A stretch of DNA of 64,000 nt from Erigeron canadensis (GCF_010389155.1 NC_057769.1:19964735-20028734), one strand, 5' to 3'. Positions 44,610-56,776 are shown, counted from the first letter of the stretch. The notes: generated from the sequence alone by a model not told the origin. Numbers and translations are program-made.

Positions 44610-44611
44610 TC

Positions 44612-47600
44612 AATTTGGTGGATGTGCAGGGCGATCGAAAGAAATATATTTGGTATCTTGACAGCGCAGCTGGCAGGACAATGACTGGATGTAAGACCTC
44701 GCTGGAGGAGTTCGTGGTTTCTGACGGACCCTCCATTACTTTTGGAAATGATGGTTTTGGAAAGACTGAGGGATATGGTGTCCTGAATAATGGTCAAGTC
44801 AAATTCAGATGGGTGGCTTATGTTAATGGTTTGAAATATAATCTGATAAGTGTGAGCCAACTGTGTGATGATGGCTACCAGGTGTTGTTTAACATCTCTC
44901 AAGGCATCGTATTTAATAAGGATTGGAAGGTAGTATTGATTGCTCCCAGAAAAGGGAATGTGTATCTAATGGATATGGAAAGCTCTCCTTCAGAGCAGTG
45001 TTTCTATACCAAGGCTGATGAAGACACAAACTGGTTATGGCACAAAAGGCTATCCCATTTATATTTCAAAAATATTAATAAGTTGTCCAGAAAACAACTT
45101 GCAAATGGGATACCTTCTGTTTCCTTCAAAAAGGAAAGGCCATGTTCAGGATGTGAGATGGGAAAGCAGAAACGTGCCAGTTTCAAGACCAAGCAGAATT
45201 TTAGCATATCTGAACCACTTCATATGCTTCATATGGATCTCTTTGGTCCAGTGAATGTTCAAAAGATTTACGCTGGTGATTGTTGATGAATACTCCAGAT
45301 TCGGTTGGGTTCTCAGGTCAAAAAGTGAAACTGCTGCTGAAATCATCACTCTTATTAAGCAGATTGAACTCAAGTATAAGCGAAAAGTGTGTCAGTTAAG
45401 AAGTGATAATGGAACAAAGTTCCAGAATGCAACTCTAGAAAAATTCTGTACTGACACTGGCATCTCTCAGAACTTCTCATCAGCGCGTACTCCAGAGTAG
45501 AATGGAGTGGTAGAAAGAAAGAACAGAACGTTGATAGAAGCTGCCAGAAGTATGCTTGCTGAATCTGGTCTTCCTACCAGTTTTTGGGCTGAGGCAATTG
45601 CAACTACTTGCCACACCCAGAATCGATCAGTGTATGTTAAGCGACACAAGAAGACATCCTATGAAGTATTAAGAAATAGAAAACCAAATATTGGTTATTT
45701 TCATGCTTTTGGATGTCCAGTCTACATCCTTAACAACTCCATTCAGTTGGGCAAATTTGATGCCAAAGCTGATGAGGGGTATTTCTTAGGATATTCAGCC
45801 ATTCGCAAATCCTTCAGAGTCTACAACAAAAGACTGGAAAGAGTTCAGGAGTCAATTCACGTCACATTTGATGAATCAAACAATGCAATCAATAAAAAGC
45901 CAACCCTTGATTCTCCCCTAGTAAATCCAATAATCTTCTGCGAATCTAATCCTATCAACTACAATAAAAACTCACCAAAAGAAGTTTTCAGTCATCTTGA
46001 TCTGGAACCTGTTAAATCTGAAAACCCTCCCAGTAGTACCCCTTTCTATCCTTCAATAAGTTTCAAACTACCCTCTGAACTTGTTATTGGATCAGATGTT
46101 CGTACTACTCCTCCAGTATCAGATTTAGTTGATACTGAACCAGTACTCCAGTAAATGCCTTCAAATGAAGATTTTCATGACGCAAATCGTGATCTTATAG
46201 ATTCAGACGAAGACGTTGAAGTAGTCTGGCAAGACCCTCCTTCTAAAGCAATACCAGAGGGAAATCAACTGAATACTTGCACTGATATTGTTGTCAGAAA
46301 CAATCCTGGTCATTACTTTAAGTGGACAAAAGCTCATCCTATTGACCAGAAGAGCCTCCAGTGAACAATGTTTATACGTCAGCTTCTTGTCACTGATAGA
46401 ACCGAAGAAGATTGACGAGGCTATGGAAGATCCAAGCTGGGTGCTAGCTATGCAAGAAGAGCTACACCAGTTTGAAAGGAACAAGGTTTGGTACCTGGTC
46501 CCTTTCCCAGTTGATAAGAAAGAACCAATTGGAACCAAATGGGTCTTCAGGAACAAGATAGATGAAGATGGCCACGTAATCAGAAATAAGGCCAGACTGG
46601 TAGCACAAGGGTACAGCCAGTCAGATGTTGATTTTGATGAATCATTTGCTCCAGTGGCTAGACTTGAAGCAATCAGAATTTTCTTAGCATTTGCTGCTCA
46701 TCATAAATTCAAAGTCTACCAGATGGACGTAAAGAGTGCATTATTGAATGAAAAATTAGAAGAAGAAGTTTATGTCAAGCAACCACCAGGCTTCATTGAC
46801 GAGAAGCATCCTCACTAGGTATATCGTCTGGACAAAGCCCTTTATGATCTCAGACAAGCTCCTCGTGCCTGGTATGATACTCTGACTAAATATTTGTTGA
46901 AAAATGTTTTCAAAAGAGGTGCAATTGACAATACCTTATTTTTAATGCATGAAAAAGGTAATCTTCTGCTGGTACAAATTTATGTTGATGATATTATTTT
47001 TGGGTCTACTGATGAAAACATGTGCAAGAAATTTTCAAAAATCATGTCCTCTGAATATGAAATGAGTTTAAGGGGTGAATTAACATATTTTCTAGGACTC
47101 CAGATTAAACAAACCAAAGATGGTATTTTTATTAATTAGGAAAAATATGTTAGAGATCTTTTAAAGAAATATGATATGAACTCTTCACCATCTAAACCCA
47201 CTCCAATTTCTGCACCACTGACACTAGACTCAGATCCTGATGGAAAACCAGTGAACACTACTGTCTAAAGAGGCATGGTAGGTTCATTGATGTATTTAAC
47301 TGCCAGTAGGCCAGAAATAATGTTTGCAACATGCTTATGTGCCAGATATCAGTCTAATCCAAAAGAATCTCATATGCTTGTTGTAAAGCGCATACTGAAG
47401 TACCTTAAAGGTGTCCCCAGTTTGGGTCTTTGGTATCCCAAAGGCTCAGGTATGGATTTAATGGGTTGTTCAGATTCAGATCATGCAGGTTGTAAGATAG
47501 ACAGGAAATCCACTACTGGTGGATGTCATTTCCTTGGTGGCAAACTGGTGAGCTGGACCAGTAAGAAGCAAACTTCAGTTTCATTGTCAACTGCTGAAGC

Positions 47601-47943
47601 TGAGTATGTATCTGCAGCCAGTTGTTGTGCTCAGATACTCTGGATGAAGAACTAGTTGCTTGATTATGGTATTAAATATTCAAAGACCCCAATCTTTTGT
47701 GATAATACCAGTGCCATTGCTATCTCAAACAATCCAGTCATGCACTCCAAAACAAAACACATCGATCTCAGGTATCACTTCATTCTTGATAATGTTATGA
47801 AAGGCAAAGTTGAACTCCATTTTATTCCCACTGACAAACAACTCGCTGACATTTTTACAAAACCTCTGGATGTTAAAATTTTTGAATATCTTATTGGTGA
47901 GTTGGGAATGTTAAACCCTAAAATTTGGAACCTTGGTATTTAA
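44612..47943 (+). pseudogene. Copia-3 pol: protease, integrase, RT, RNase H
   Basis: The protease has YLDSAAGRTMTG (family DSGCSxHMTG). The gag-pre-integrase finger is WHKRLSHLYFKNINKL...CSGCEMGK. Integrase: Asp in HMDLFGPV, a frame change near 45255, Asp in LRSDNGTKF, TAG at 45498-45500 where PEQNGVVERKN is expected, Glu in [55 protein letters not shown] (catalytic pair kept). RNase H: SDSDHAGCKIDRKSTTGG, STAEAEYVSAA, IFCDNTSAIAI, DIFTKPLD. Further stops at 46152, 46816, 47137, 47266 and 47653 are mostly CAG/CAA to TAG/TAA. Little else has decayed. Confidence 0.9.
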
Positions 47944-48540
47944 CGCCTTTGTGTACTATCAAGGATCTTTGATTTAAAGATTTATAAATTTGTGAGAGTT
48001 GAGATATTGAACGCTTATGTGTACTATCTTCACTTTTATAAATTTCTGAATCAACATTCCAAGGGAAAACTCTAACCAAAACTTTTTTGTCCCTAAAATG
48101 TTTTTAAATTCAAGGGGAATTTATTAAGTTATTTTCTCATTGGATAAATTTTTTTTTTCTGGAAAATATTTCTGGTACTTTGTAAATGTGTCCCTCTCAC
48201 TGGAAAAGGATAGGTTCAAGTGCATGTTTGAGGTGACTCTAGTCGCCTTGTAAATGTGTCCCTCTCATTTGTCTATACTAGTTGATGTGCGTGTTTGAAG
48301 TCCAGTATGATTTTTAAATTGGTACTTTACTGGAGTGTCCCTCAAGTGTACCATCAGTGCATGCTTTACTGGACTAATCCACCAGTGATAGTGGAGTGAC
48401 TAGTCATCCTCCAGATGCATTGAATTGAGTCATGGTGTGTCAGTCATAACACGTGTGTACTTGATATTAGTGCGTGCCACATAAGCAAACCTTTCAATGG
48501 ACAGTTACTGTTTATCCTACGTGGCATGTATTTTTTCAAA
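47944..48540 (+). other. Copia-3 3' noncoding region
   Basis: No coding. It contains two copies of a GTAAATGTGTCCCTCTCA segment (48182-48200, 48250-48268) and several ACTGGA and CCAGT words (48150-48430). The expected LTR start TGTTAGGTCC is not present, so the element is 3'-truncated. Confidence 0.5.
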
Positions 48541-49019
48541 CTAAATGATGGTTATTTTACCTTGGAAAGACAAAAAGTGCAAGTGGATAGTTTTGTGGGC
48601 TGTCAACCGTCATACATTTATGTGTGATGGGGTGAATTTAATGCAGATTTCAAACCTGATCAAAATTACATTGAATAATTTTTCAAAATAAACCGTTTGA
48701 ATTCCCATTTTCTCTCTTTTCTATATAACTTCCTTTTCACTTTTATTTGCATTCACTTCGAAAAATCATTTACTCCCAAATCTCTCAAAATTCCATCATT
48801 TATTTTCTTTTTCATTAAATTTTCAATCATCGTCATCTCTCTTCATAAATCCATCAAATCTTCATAAACCCTAATTTCAGTTTTATTTTTGCCTGTACTT
48901 TGTGTCACGTGATATTCGTGTGACTTCGTGTAGAATCTCGTGTCACGTGTCCTTTGTGTGACAGTCTCGTGCCACGTATACACGAACCATATTACATAGT
49001 AACTTTTTCGATTCTCGAA
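48541..49019 (+). promoter_or_regulatory. Leader of copia-4 with TATA box and CACGTG repeats
   Basis: CTATATAACTTCC (48721-48733) lies 300 bases before the gag ATG. A pyrimidine-rich leader follows, then TCGTGTCACGTG-type words at about 48902-48985 (two CACGTG palindromes at 48906-48911 and 48943-48948). No primer binding site was found between here and the ATG, so the 5' end of copia-4 is incomplete or unusual. Confidence 0.45.
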
Positions 49020-50596
49020 ATGACTACTATTCTAGCTACCGCAAATTCACCAAATGCCCTACTCATCAGCCAGATGATCATGCACGATCATGAGGTTGGT
49101 CGGGGTAATACACCTAAGCTTTTCCGTATGGAAAATTATTGGATGTGGAAGAGACAATTTGAAGACTACATTCGTCTCACTGATATGGACACGTGGCTTG
49201 TGATAACTCAAGGTTTTGATTGGCCTTCTTATGAGAAGAATGGAGTGATCGGTAGGTATACTTATGTTGATATGCCGTTTGAAGAACGAAAAAGATACGC
49301 AATTGAGGAAAAGGCCTTGTCCACTCTTACTATGGCCTTACCTCAAGATAGTGTACACTTGTTCAAGAAATACACTACTTCATAGGACTTATGGGACGCT
49401 TTTGAAAGATATTGTGAGGACGATGCAACCTTGAAGAAAAATCGTATCAAACTTCTGAAGTGCCAATATGAAGCTTTCAATGGACTGAAAGGAGAATCTC
49501 TTGATGAGATTATTATTCGATTCAGTCATTTGACTACTGAGTTGTCATATTTTGAGGTTGTTTATCCTCAAACTGAGCTAGCTGATAAGTTTTTGGACTC
49601 ACTGCCTAAGACATGGACTGATTATGTTCATCAACTTCAAGATGATCAATAATATAGCTCATGGGATTTTGAGAAGGTGGTTTCCAAGCTTAAGAACAGA
49701 GATATGAAGAGAAGGATTAAAGATACACACTCGGATTTCACTCAAGATCCATCATTGTATCATGCTAAGTCTGTTCATTTAGCAAGTTCTAGCTCGGGGA
49801 ACAATGCATTTCTAAGTGGTGCTGAAGCTACACCAATAGTAGATGCTGAAGGTCTTGCTGGATATGTTGCTTATGACAATGCAAATACGAATGTCAAGAG
49901 CAATGTACAATCTTTTCACTCTATGCCAATGAATATGAGTTCTGCAGAAGGTAGAATGGGTGTTTACTCAGCCTTTTGTAATGCTCATGAAGCATTTATT
50001 GGAGGAAAGATTACTGATCCTGCAGTGATTGATGAGGATTACAATCAGATAGATCCTTATGATTTGGAAGAAATGGATCTACAATGGCAGCTAGCTATGC
50101 TCACTATTAAGGTCAGAAGATTCACTCAGAGAACTGGGAGACCTATAGGAAATGGCACTAAGGGCTTTGACAAATCCAAGGTGAAATGTTTCAATTGCGA
50201 TGGCACTAAGGGCTTTGACATTTTCGTGCAAAATGACCAAATCCATCGCAATTGAAACATTAAGGATTTTAATCTAAATGGCACTAAGGATTTTAATCCA
50301 TCGCCATTTGTACATATTACTATTAAGGTCAGTAGATGCTGAAGGTCTTGCTTGATTATTAATCTAAAATCCTTGGATTTGTCAAAGCCCTTACAAATCT
50401 TCGGTTGATTATTAATCTAAAATCCTTGGATTTCGTTGCTGGTCATCAGAATTAAAATCAAGGCGGTATTACTCCAAGTAATCAGAAAACTCAAGCAATG
50501 ATTACATTTCCAGTTACTCCACAACAGCCAGTTTCGTCACCATTTTTGGAGTCAAAGGCCATTGTTGTTCAGAATCCGGATGGTACTTATCAATGG
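49020..50596 (+). pseudogene. Copia-4 gag, 5' part
   Basis: One frame from MTTILATANSPNALL at 49020. PKLFRMENYWMWKRQFEDYI is the gag N-terminal lobe. LFKKYTTS is followed by TAG at 49383-49385 (probably CAG), then LKCQYEAFNGLKGESLDEIIIRF and LDSLPKTW, and TAA at 49650-49652. A Ser/Asn-rich linker follows. The zinc knuckle begins VKCFNC at 50182-50198 but is then replaced by a patchwork (50201-50433). Coding resumes GGITPSNQKTQAMITFPVTP (from about 50462) and ends PDGTYQW at 50596 against the gypsy-3 LTR. It continues at 63700. Confidence 0.85.
50153..50433. other. Patchwork of short direct and inverted copies
   Basis: Within 280 bp: a 20-bp direct copy (50153-50172 to 50201-50220); an inverted copy of 50184-50202 at 50243-50261; a copy of 50103-50115 near 50319-50331; a 21-bp copy of 49840-49860 at 50332-50352; and two inverted copies of a gypsy-3 LTR segment (near 62880-62915) at 50354-50433, linked by an inverted piece of 50162-50181. 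This is not explained by any element family. See findings. Confidence 0.8.
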
Positions 50597-51449
50597 TGTT
50601 TCGGTCAAAAATTACCTAAGATAATTTTAGAAAGGATTTTAGATGAATAATCAACCAAAGATTTGTAAGTGGGGTTTGGTGTTAAAGGATCTTCAAATAA
50701 AAAGGAAAGTTTTCTTATCAAAAACAAATAAACTAAGAGTTTGTACTAAAAACGAGTTTGAGAAGATCTTTGAGATCGAAATACTTTGAGTAAATAAGAA
50801 AACAGTTGAAGATAATGTAAAATAGAATAAAATCAAGTAAAAGCTTAATGAAATTGCAAATAAAAGTAAAGACACCAGAATTTTGTTGACGAGGAAAAAC
50901 CCTTGATCCAGTTAAGTGATCTTAGGTAAAAAACCCCGGGAGGATGCAATCGACCCTTCCTACGTTCTTTTATTATTTTCGTTGATTACAATACAATGGA
51001 TGAGTAAGTGATTTGATCGAAGTTATGAAAATAAAGTAGTGAGTGTGTGTGAATACAAGTGTGTGTACTGAATGCTAAGTGCCTAGACTTCGATCAATCA
51101 CTCGATATTTATAATGTAAAAAGCTAACTAACTATCCGAAATATTCGGGATCTTCCGCGTCTTGTTTAATCAACGTGTTGAAGTGGAAAATAGACGTTGA
51201 GTCTTCTTTGACATGTTTATTCTTCCATTCTATTCCGATATTCAAGGGATTGCATATTGACTCTCTTGTGAAGTCCATTGCATAAGTGTTGATACATTTT
51301 TTACCGTTAGCCATTTCCTGAATATCCTGCATTTAAATTGTAGAATCCTGGATCCTGCAAAACATCAAGATATTATCGTGTACAATAGAAAATTATGTTA
51401 GTGATATAATTGTTGTGGATCATAGTTATAGAAAATCTGACCCTAAACA
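50597..51449 (-). repeat. Gypsy-3 3' LTR (left copy)
   Basis: On the plus strand it starts TGTTTCGGTC and ends CCCTAAACA. It is highly similar to 62850-63694, with roughly one difference per 15-20 bases at the left end by eye. The minus-strand TATA-like word TTATAAATATC lies near 51106-51118. Confidence 0.93.
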
Positions 51450-51466
51450 ATTGTCCCCAAATTTAT
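51450..51466 (-). other. Gypsy-3 polypurine tract
   Basis: On the minus strand AATTTGGGGACAA lies directly upstream of the LTR start. The right place for plus-strand priming. Confidence 0.65.
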
Positions 51467-51676
51467 ATTTAACTTTGTTCCTAAGTAAATATAAATTTCT
51501 TAACTTAGATATATCTTATTTATTATTGTTTCTAGAATCCAAACGATTTATTCCCATTAATTGTCTAAAAGGCGCGTTGCAGAGCTACAGTAACGTAATC
51601 ATGGAAAATCCTTTAATTTACTCGGCGACGAGACATTTAACCTATCCCTTTGTCACCATGACTCCTATTACTCAGC

Positions 51677-51688
51677 CTATATATATTC
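51677..51688 (+). promoter_or_regulatory. TATA box of the antisense reading frame
   Basis: CTATATATATTC on the plus strand, 89 bases upstream of the ATG at 51777. The spacer is a C/T-rich leader typical of a short plant 5' UTR. Confidence 0.5.
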
Positions 51689-51776
51689 CCTTTTATTTTC
51701 AACCGTTCCTCATCAATCTTGTCTCATACAATCTTCAAAATTTTACTTTTCCCCAAAAATTCTTTAGTTTAAAAAA

Positions 51777-52225
51777 ATGGCATCTTCATCTTCTTCGCCG
51801 ATCTAGGTGGACAAGGTAAAAATTAATCCTTCTTTCCATTTTCCATTTCTCTTTTGTTTTACTTATGCTTTTCCTTTATTTTGTAGCATCTCGATGAAAC
51901 TTCCACCCGCTGCAATGAACAGTCAAGGCTTCATAGCAAACTGCCTCAAGACATCATCTCATGCTATCTATCATCCAAATCCCTCTGCATACTTCAACAA
52001 GATCTCACCACAGAGATTATTGCCAAATGGGGCGATGATCTTCAAGCTCTCAAAGATGAGATGCTTCAAACTTATGCCGAAATCAATACTGCTCGTGACG
52101 AACTGCTAAAGACGAAGAAGAAAATCACCTCTTTGATACCTGTGGTGGTTTCCTTGAAGAAAGAGTTCCCTGACGTCAACGCCAGTCTTGCTGACGAGAT
52201 TCTTGATGGGGGCTCCTATTTCTAG
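51777..52225 (+). CDS. Two-exon antisense ORF in the gypsy-3 3' region
   Basis: Not recognised as any family. Exon 1 (51777-51815) encodes MASSSSSPI, a TAG, then VDK. A T-rich 71-nt intron has donor AAG/GTAAAA at 51816 and acceptor TTTTGTAG at 51886. Exon 2 (51887-52225) keeps phase 0 and is open for 112 codons, to the stop after LDGGSYF. The C-terminal half is strongly heptad-like (DLQALKDEMLQTYAEINTARDELL), so a coiled coil is likely. A TATA box lies upstream, and a polyadenylation-like AATGAATTATAATAA lies at about 52324. The strand is opposite to gypsy-3. Extra antisense ORFs downstream of pol are known in some Tat-lineage elements, and this could be one. Alternatives are a captured host gene fragment or chance. 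The single internal TAG (probably CAG) makes this copy defective. Confidence 0.5.
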
Positions 52226-52647
52226 GGTTTTTTAGGATTAAGTATGGAAAAATGTAATGGTCATAGTCTAGTTGGCTCTAATCTAGTAGTAATATGTACA
52301 TATAGCTTTTGTAATTTACCACTAATGAATTATAATAATTTCTATCTTTAAATATCGTACCTCATTTCCAAGCTTTGAGTTTTTTCCTGCAAATAACAAA
52401 GATATGAAAACCTTTAAAATCACATACCTTCGCAATAAACCATAATTTATAGAACTTCATTTCCCTGTTGCAAAACAAAAAACATTGACAAGGAAATTTA
52501 TTGATTAAATCGTTTGTTAGTCCTAATAATTGTTTCTTCTTCTAATAGAGATGTTATCCCTATTCTCGTTTGAATGATGCTAGAGATCACAAACCCGTTT
52601 GCGTTGACATCCTAATTCCCACAATTAAGAGTTTTTAACGTGTAACC
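52226..52647. other. Gypsy-3 3' region, no gene
   Basis: 3' flank of the antisense ORF. AT-rich, no further signal seen. Confidence 0.4.
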
Positions 52648-55600
52648 TGTAACAACCCTCAATTTCCAATTAGGACTATTTACTTATACTTATCTAGGTA
52701 TCGATCCGTAGAGGTTTATTAAGAGAAATGCCTTAGAAATACCATAGATGACTAGCTATCTTAGAAAGGCCATAACCAATAACTATAATCAATCAAGCCA
52801 ATCTCAAGCTACATATATTAGTTCTAATTGAACTTGACAAAATGTCAACAAACCAAAAATTTTAATTCGAGAAGTTAAGTTATATAAATAATAAGGTAAG
52901 ACTCACAAGTTGAGATAACAATCAAGAATCCTTACAAAATGTCCAACAATTGAATCACAAGCCAATTAAAAGTGTATATGGCCATGAAAATAAAAAAATG
53001 ACTACCTCAAGAATAAGTTTATAAACTAATATGTACATAAAAGTGAGCTTAAATAATCACAAGTATATACTTATGACTAATAAAATATATATATATATAG
53101 ATATGTATATACAAACATACATACACGTATGTATATATATATACTTATGTATAGAAACAAATTACACCTTAAAAACACTAGGAAAATAATAGTTAACCTT
53201 TATGCATGCACCTAGACCAAATACACATACACATACACTATTACTCACAAACTAAATGCATTTTGAATTTTTGGAAGATGTAATTCCGCCCTCCCTCTCC
53301 CTCTCTTGGCCGAAACACCCAATGGGTGTGAGAAGGCATGCTTAAACTTGTAGTTTCCAATACACCACACCCCAAAACACACTTCAACTTTTCCTTACAC
53401 ACTCCTAATACCTTCTCTTCTCAAAACAAACATACACAACTCATTTTCTCCCTTTTTCTCTCTAACTTTCTGCCCAAAACAGCCTCCATTTCGTGTTCAT
53501 CAAGGGTATAAATCTTCATCCCTTTGTTTAATCTATCTTGTTTTTGTATATACTAAAAGATCTTTATCAAAAATCATGTTTTTCTTTGATTTTCTTCTTG
53601 AAAACACACTTGATGAAGGCAAGTTGATAGAATCTTCTTCCTCATGCTCATGCATGTCAAGATCTAGAAGAATGATTCAAGGATTCAACAAGTTAAAGAC
53701 CCAAAAGTGTTGTAACAAGTTAAAGACCCAAAAGTGTTGTGTTATGTTAATAACTAGTAAAAATGAATTTTGCTTGAAAAATGAAGACATATTCGCATAT
53801 ATTTATTTATATAATTCTGTATATTTTCATGTATAAACTCATTTTGATGTTAAAAGTAAGATTTAATAAAGGTTTTGTTGTTAAAAATGTTAGATCTTGA
53901 CATGGATGTACATAAGTTGTGTTAAATAGGATGTAAGAGCTTGGATTTGAGATGGATCTTTGAATGATGAGTGATGATTTTGAAATTGTTAATAATCTGG
54001 AAAATTGATGTTAATAGATACAAAATACAGTGAAAATCTTGTTAGTGGTAATTTAGAGGCTAACACAAGCAATCAACATCATTGGTGGGATGTATTAACC
54101 AATAAACTTCCTGACAGAATTAATCTTCTGTCTTGTAACGAATACACTAAACATGTGAGGGCATTTTCAAGCAAAACTTTCAAAATAGAAGTTGTAGATA
54201 AATGAGTTAAGTTTAACCTCCAACTGTAGTTACTCAAGAATACTGAACCAAACGAAAGATATGATTTTTCTACTGAAACTGGTCAAAACTGTAATTTGGT
54301 ATGAATATTTTATAAACTTTAACAATTCTTATCTCCTAATCCATAAGGTTCCAGGAGGTCATTCTTGGTGGAAAGTATTTTCAATGTGCCCCTGACTTAA
54401 AATAATTTTTTTGTATTTTTCTGAAGGTCACATCCTTAAGAACTTTTATTGAACATTTCAAGTCGCACAACAGCAACCATTCTGACCAGTTTTAGTTTAG
54501 AAATTTTTAGAGGTAGCAAAAATGCCTAAAAATTAAGTAAAAATTCACAAAATCACAAGACACATATAGGATGCTACACAAAAATCAGGAAGGTCCAAAT
54601 AATTTGTCTTGACCCCAAAATAGTGACCAACATTTCGTAATAATAAGGTATGAAAACTGAAAATTTAAAAGAAAACTAATCATGTATGTAATGGGCTAAA
54701 AGATGCACTAAGGAGTTAATAGGCTAGCCCGGCCCAACTAATGAACCCATAAGGAATATAAATCAGTAGGCCCACTTAGCCCAATAACCACTATGATCCA
54801 TTAATCACATAACCCAAATAAGCTTAAGCCCAATAACTAAATAAGCCCAAGTCACTTAAAAACCCATCACATTTTGGCCCGATTGGTAATGGACCATAAC
54901 ACTTAAATGAATTTCATAAACCCAAGTAATCATACAGCATATCGAGAAAAATGTGAGTTAAAGGATAAGCGTAAACATTGTAACGCAAAATATAACTAAG
55001 TGGAATGAACATAAGTAATTGCGTTAACCAATCTATAAATTGATATCACAAATGCTAATTCATCCTAAAATCGGTTACACATGAAATGATGAATAAGGTT
55101 AATATAACTTAATATGACATCAGCATATGATAACCTAAGATGCCAAACGAAACAACAAATGAAGCCAAGTTACCGAAAATCTAACAACTTATAACTACAC
55201 ATGTAATGAAAGTAACCTTTTACACCACCAATCTCTACAACCAAAACATGCGAGTGTTACCAATATACTTGGATCCCACAATTGATAGCAACATAATGAA
55301 ATTGGCATTTCTAAGTGATGGCTTAAGGTAGGAACTTATGTATATTAGTCCTCTCGTAAGAATAGGCTTGGCTTTGATATACGAATGAGGAGCATAAGGA
55401 ATATATGATCAAGGAAGCTATAGATGGGAAGTACCCATTTTGGATATATGAATATAATGCGTGGCATATCAAGGTGAGTCATAGCCCCCTTTCAAACTAT
55501 TTTATGTCTTTAACTATCGGGGTGAAAAGCATGATATATAAATTAAATTGCTTATATATATATATATATATATGAAATGATTCTTGATATAAAGATTATG

Positions 55601-56776
55601 AAATGAAATTGTTTCGTATGTTCAAGGTGATAAATGTTTTATGATGAGCTTGAGTTCTGCCAACCCGTTTTCTTTCGGTACACTACCATTTACTCTAAAA
55701 GTGGAGGCCTGTAGTTAGAGAGTTACACAACTAGGTTTCATCCACCCACCCGGAGCGTAACGGTGGAAGGTTGGTTGCCTTTGTGACGACCTTCTCTTCC
55801 AGTCCGACCAGAGCGGTGTTCTAGCTACCTTAAATTTAAATGGTCGTCTCCATGGCACGACCCCAATTGTAATTAAAGCACTTGATTGACAATTTGTGCT
55901 ATGAAATGAAATGAAATAGTATATTGTTTGGACTTGAAAAGGTAGTAGTACTGGCTCCAGCATTTACTCATCAAAAATTATTCAAATTATGCCCTTGTGG
56001 CTAAATGAAATCGATATTAAATTATGCCTTGTGGTTAAATGAAATTGATATTAATTTATGCCTTTGTGGCTAAATGAAATTGATATTAAATTATGCCTTG
56101 TGGTTAAATGAAATTGATATTAAATTATGCCCGTGTGGCTAAATGAAATTGATATTAATATGTTTGGATGTTTTGATTTGAACATACGGTTTGGGTATCG
56201 CCCCTCATATGAAATCTTGAAAGTCGTTGAAATTGGTGATATTGAAATATTGATGACCGAATGGTTTCGATGTGATATATGATTAATCATTTGATATATT
56301 TTTCCCTCAAGAAGATTTGACAAATGAGAACTTTATAATTACCATGGATTTTGAACGTTTTAAATAACATTGTGGTATTTGGGAAAAACTCGATAATATG
56401 ATATGAGAATTTTTGTCGGTCATATGGTTTGGGTATTTCGAAATGTAATAGTAATCGGTTTTCTAAGTATTAAAACGGTGATGTACCAAGATTTATATAA
56501 AAACCTATGCACTCACCAACTACGTTTTCGTAGTTGACGCTTTTTCTTCATGCTTTTCAGGAATTAGCATAAGCTTTGAGGATTTATATGCATCATGATT
56601 GTTTGCATTGCACTTTGGAGTCGAATATCAAACCTTGTGATGGGCAATGGAATCCGCCTTGATCATTGTAGTATACTATTCATGTGCTTGATATTTGTTT
56701 CGTGAACTTAATACTCAAGTATGGTGGACGCATTTGTACTTGGAAATTGGTTCACATGCTTGTACATTTGTAAATT
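52648..56776 (+). repeat. Family-X long LTR inserted in gypsy-3
   Basis: Begins TGTAACAACCCTC, the usual gypsy LTR start. Its distal part (55860-56776) matches 1-790. It lacks the last 100 or so bases seen at 787-886 and stops at 56776, where gypsy-3-like sequence resumes. It is noncoding throughout. Small ORFs such as 53576-53836 have no recognisable domain. It contains TA microsatellites (53084-53098, 55556-55574), a 27-bp tandem duplication (53687-53713, 53714-53740) and a 35-bp tandem array (55984-56157). TAACC at 52643-52647 recurs at 56865-56869 and could be a target duplication if the right end lies there. Confidence 0.6.
55984..56157 (+). repeat. 35-bp tandem array, five units
   Basis: Units of the form AAATTATGCC(C)TTGTGG then TTAAATGAAATTGATATT, 34-36 bp each, alternating GGCTAAAT and GGTTAAAT. 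The homologous site in the first family-X copy (118-157) has a single unit. Confidence 0.85.

Noticed and set aside
47944..48953. Env-like ORF of copia-3
   Set aside because: Some Sireviruses have one here, but no frame longer than noise was seen.
53576..53836. 86-aa ORF with repeated KTQKCCNKL
   Set aside because: The repeat comes from a 27-bp tandem duplication inside a noncoding LTR. There is no start context or domain, and the other family-X copy does not reach this region to test conservation.
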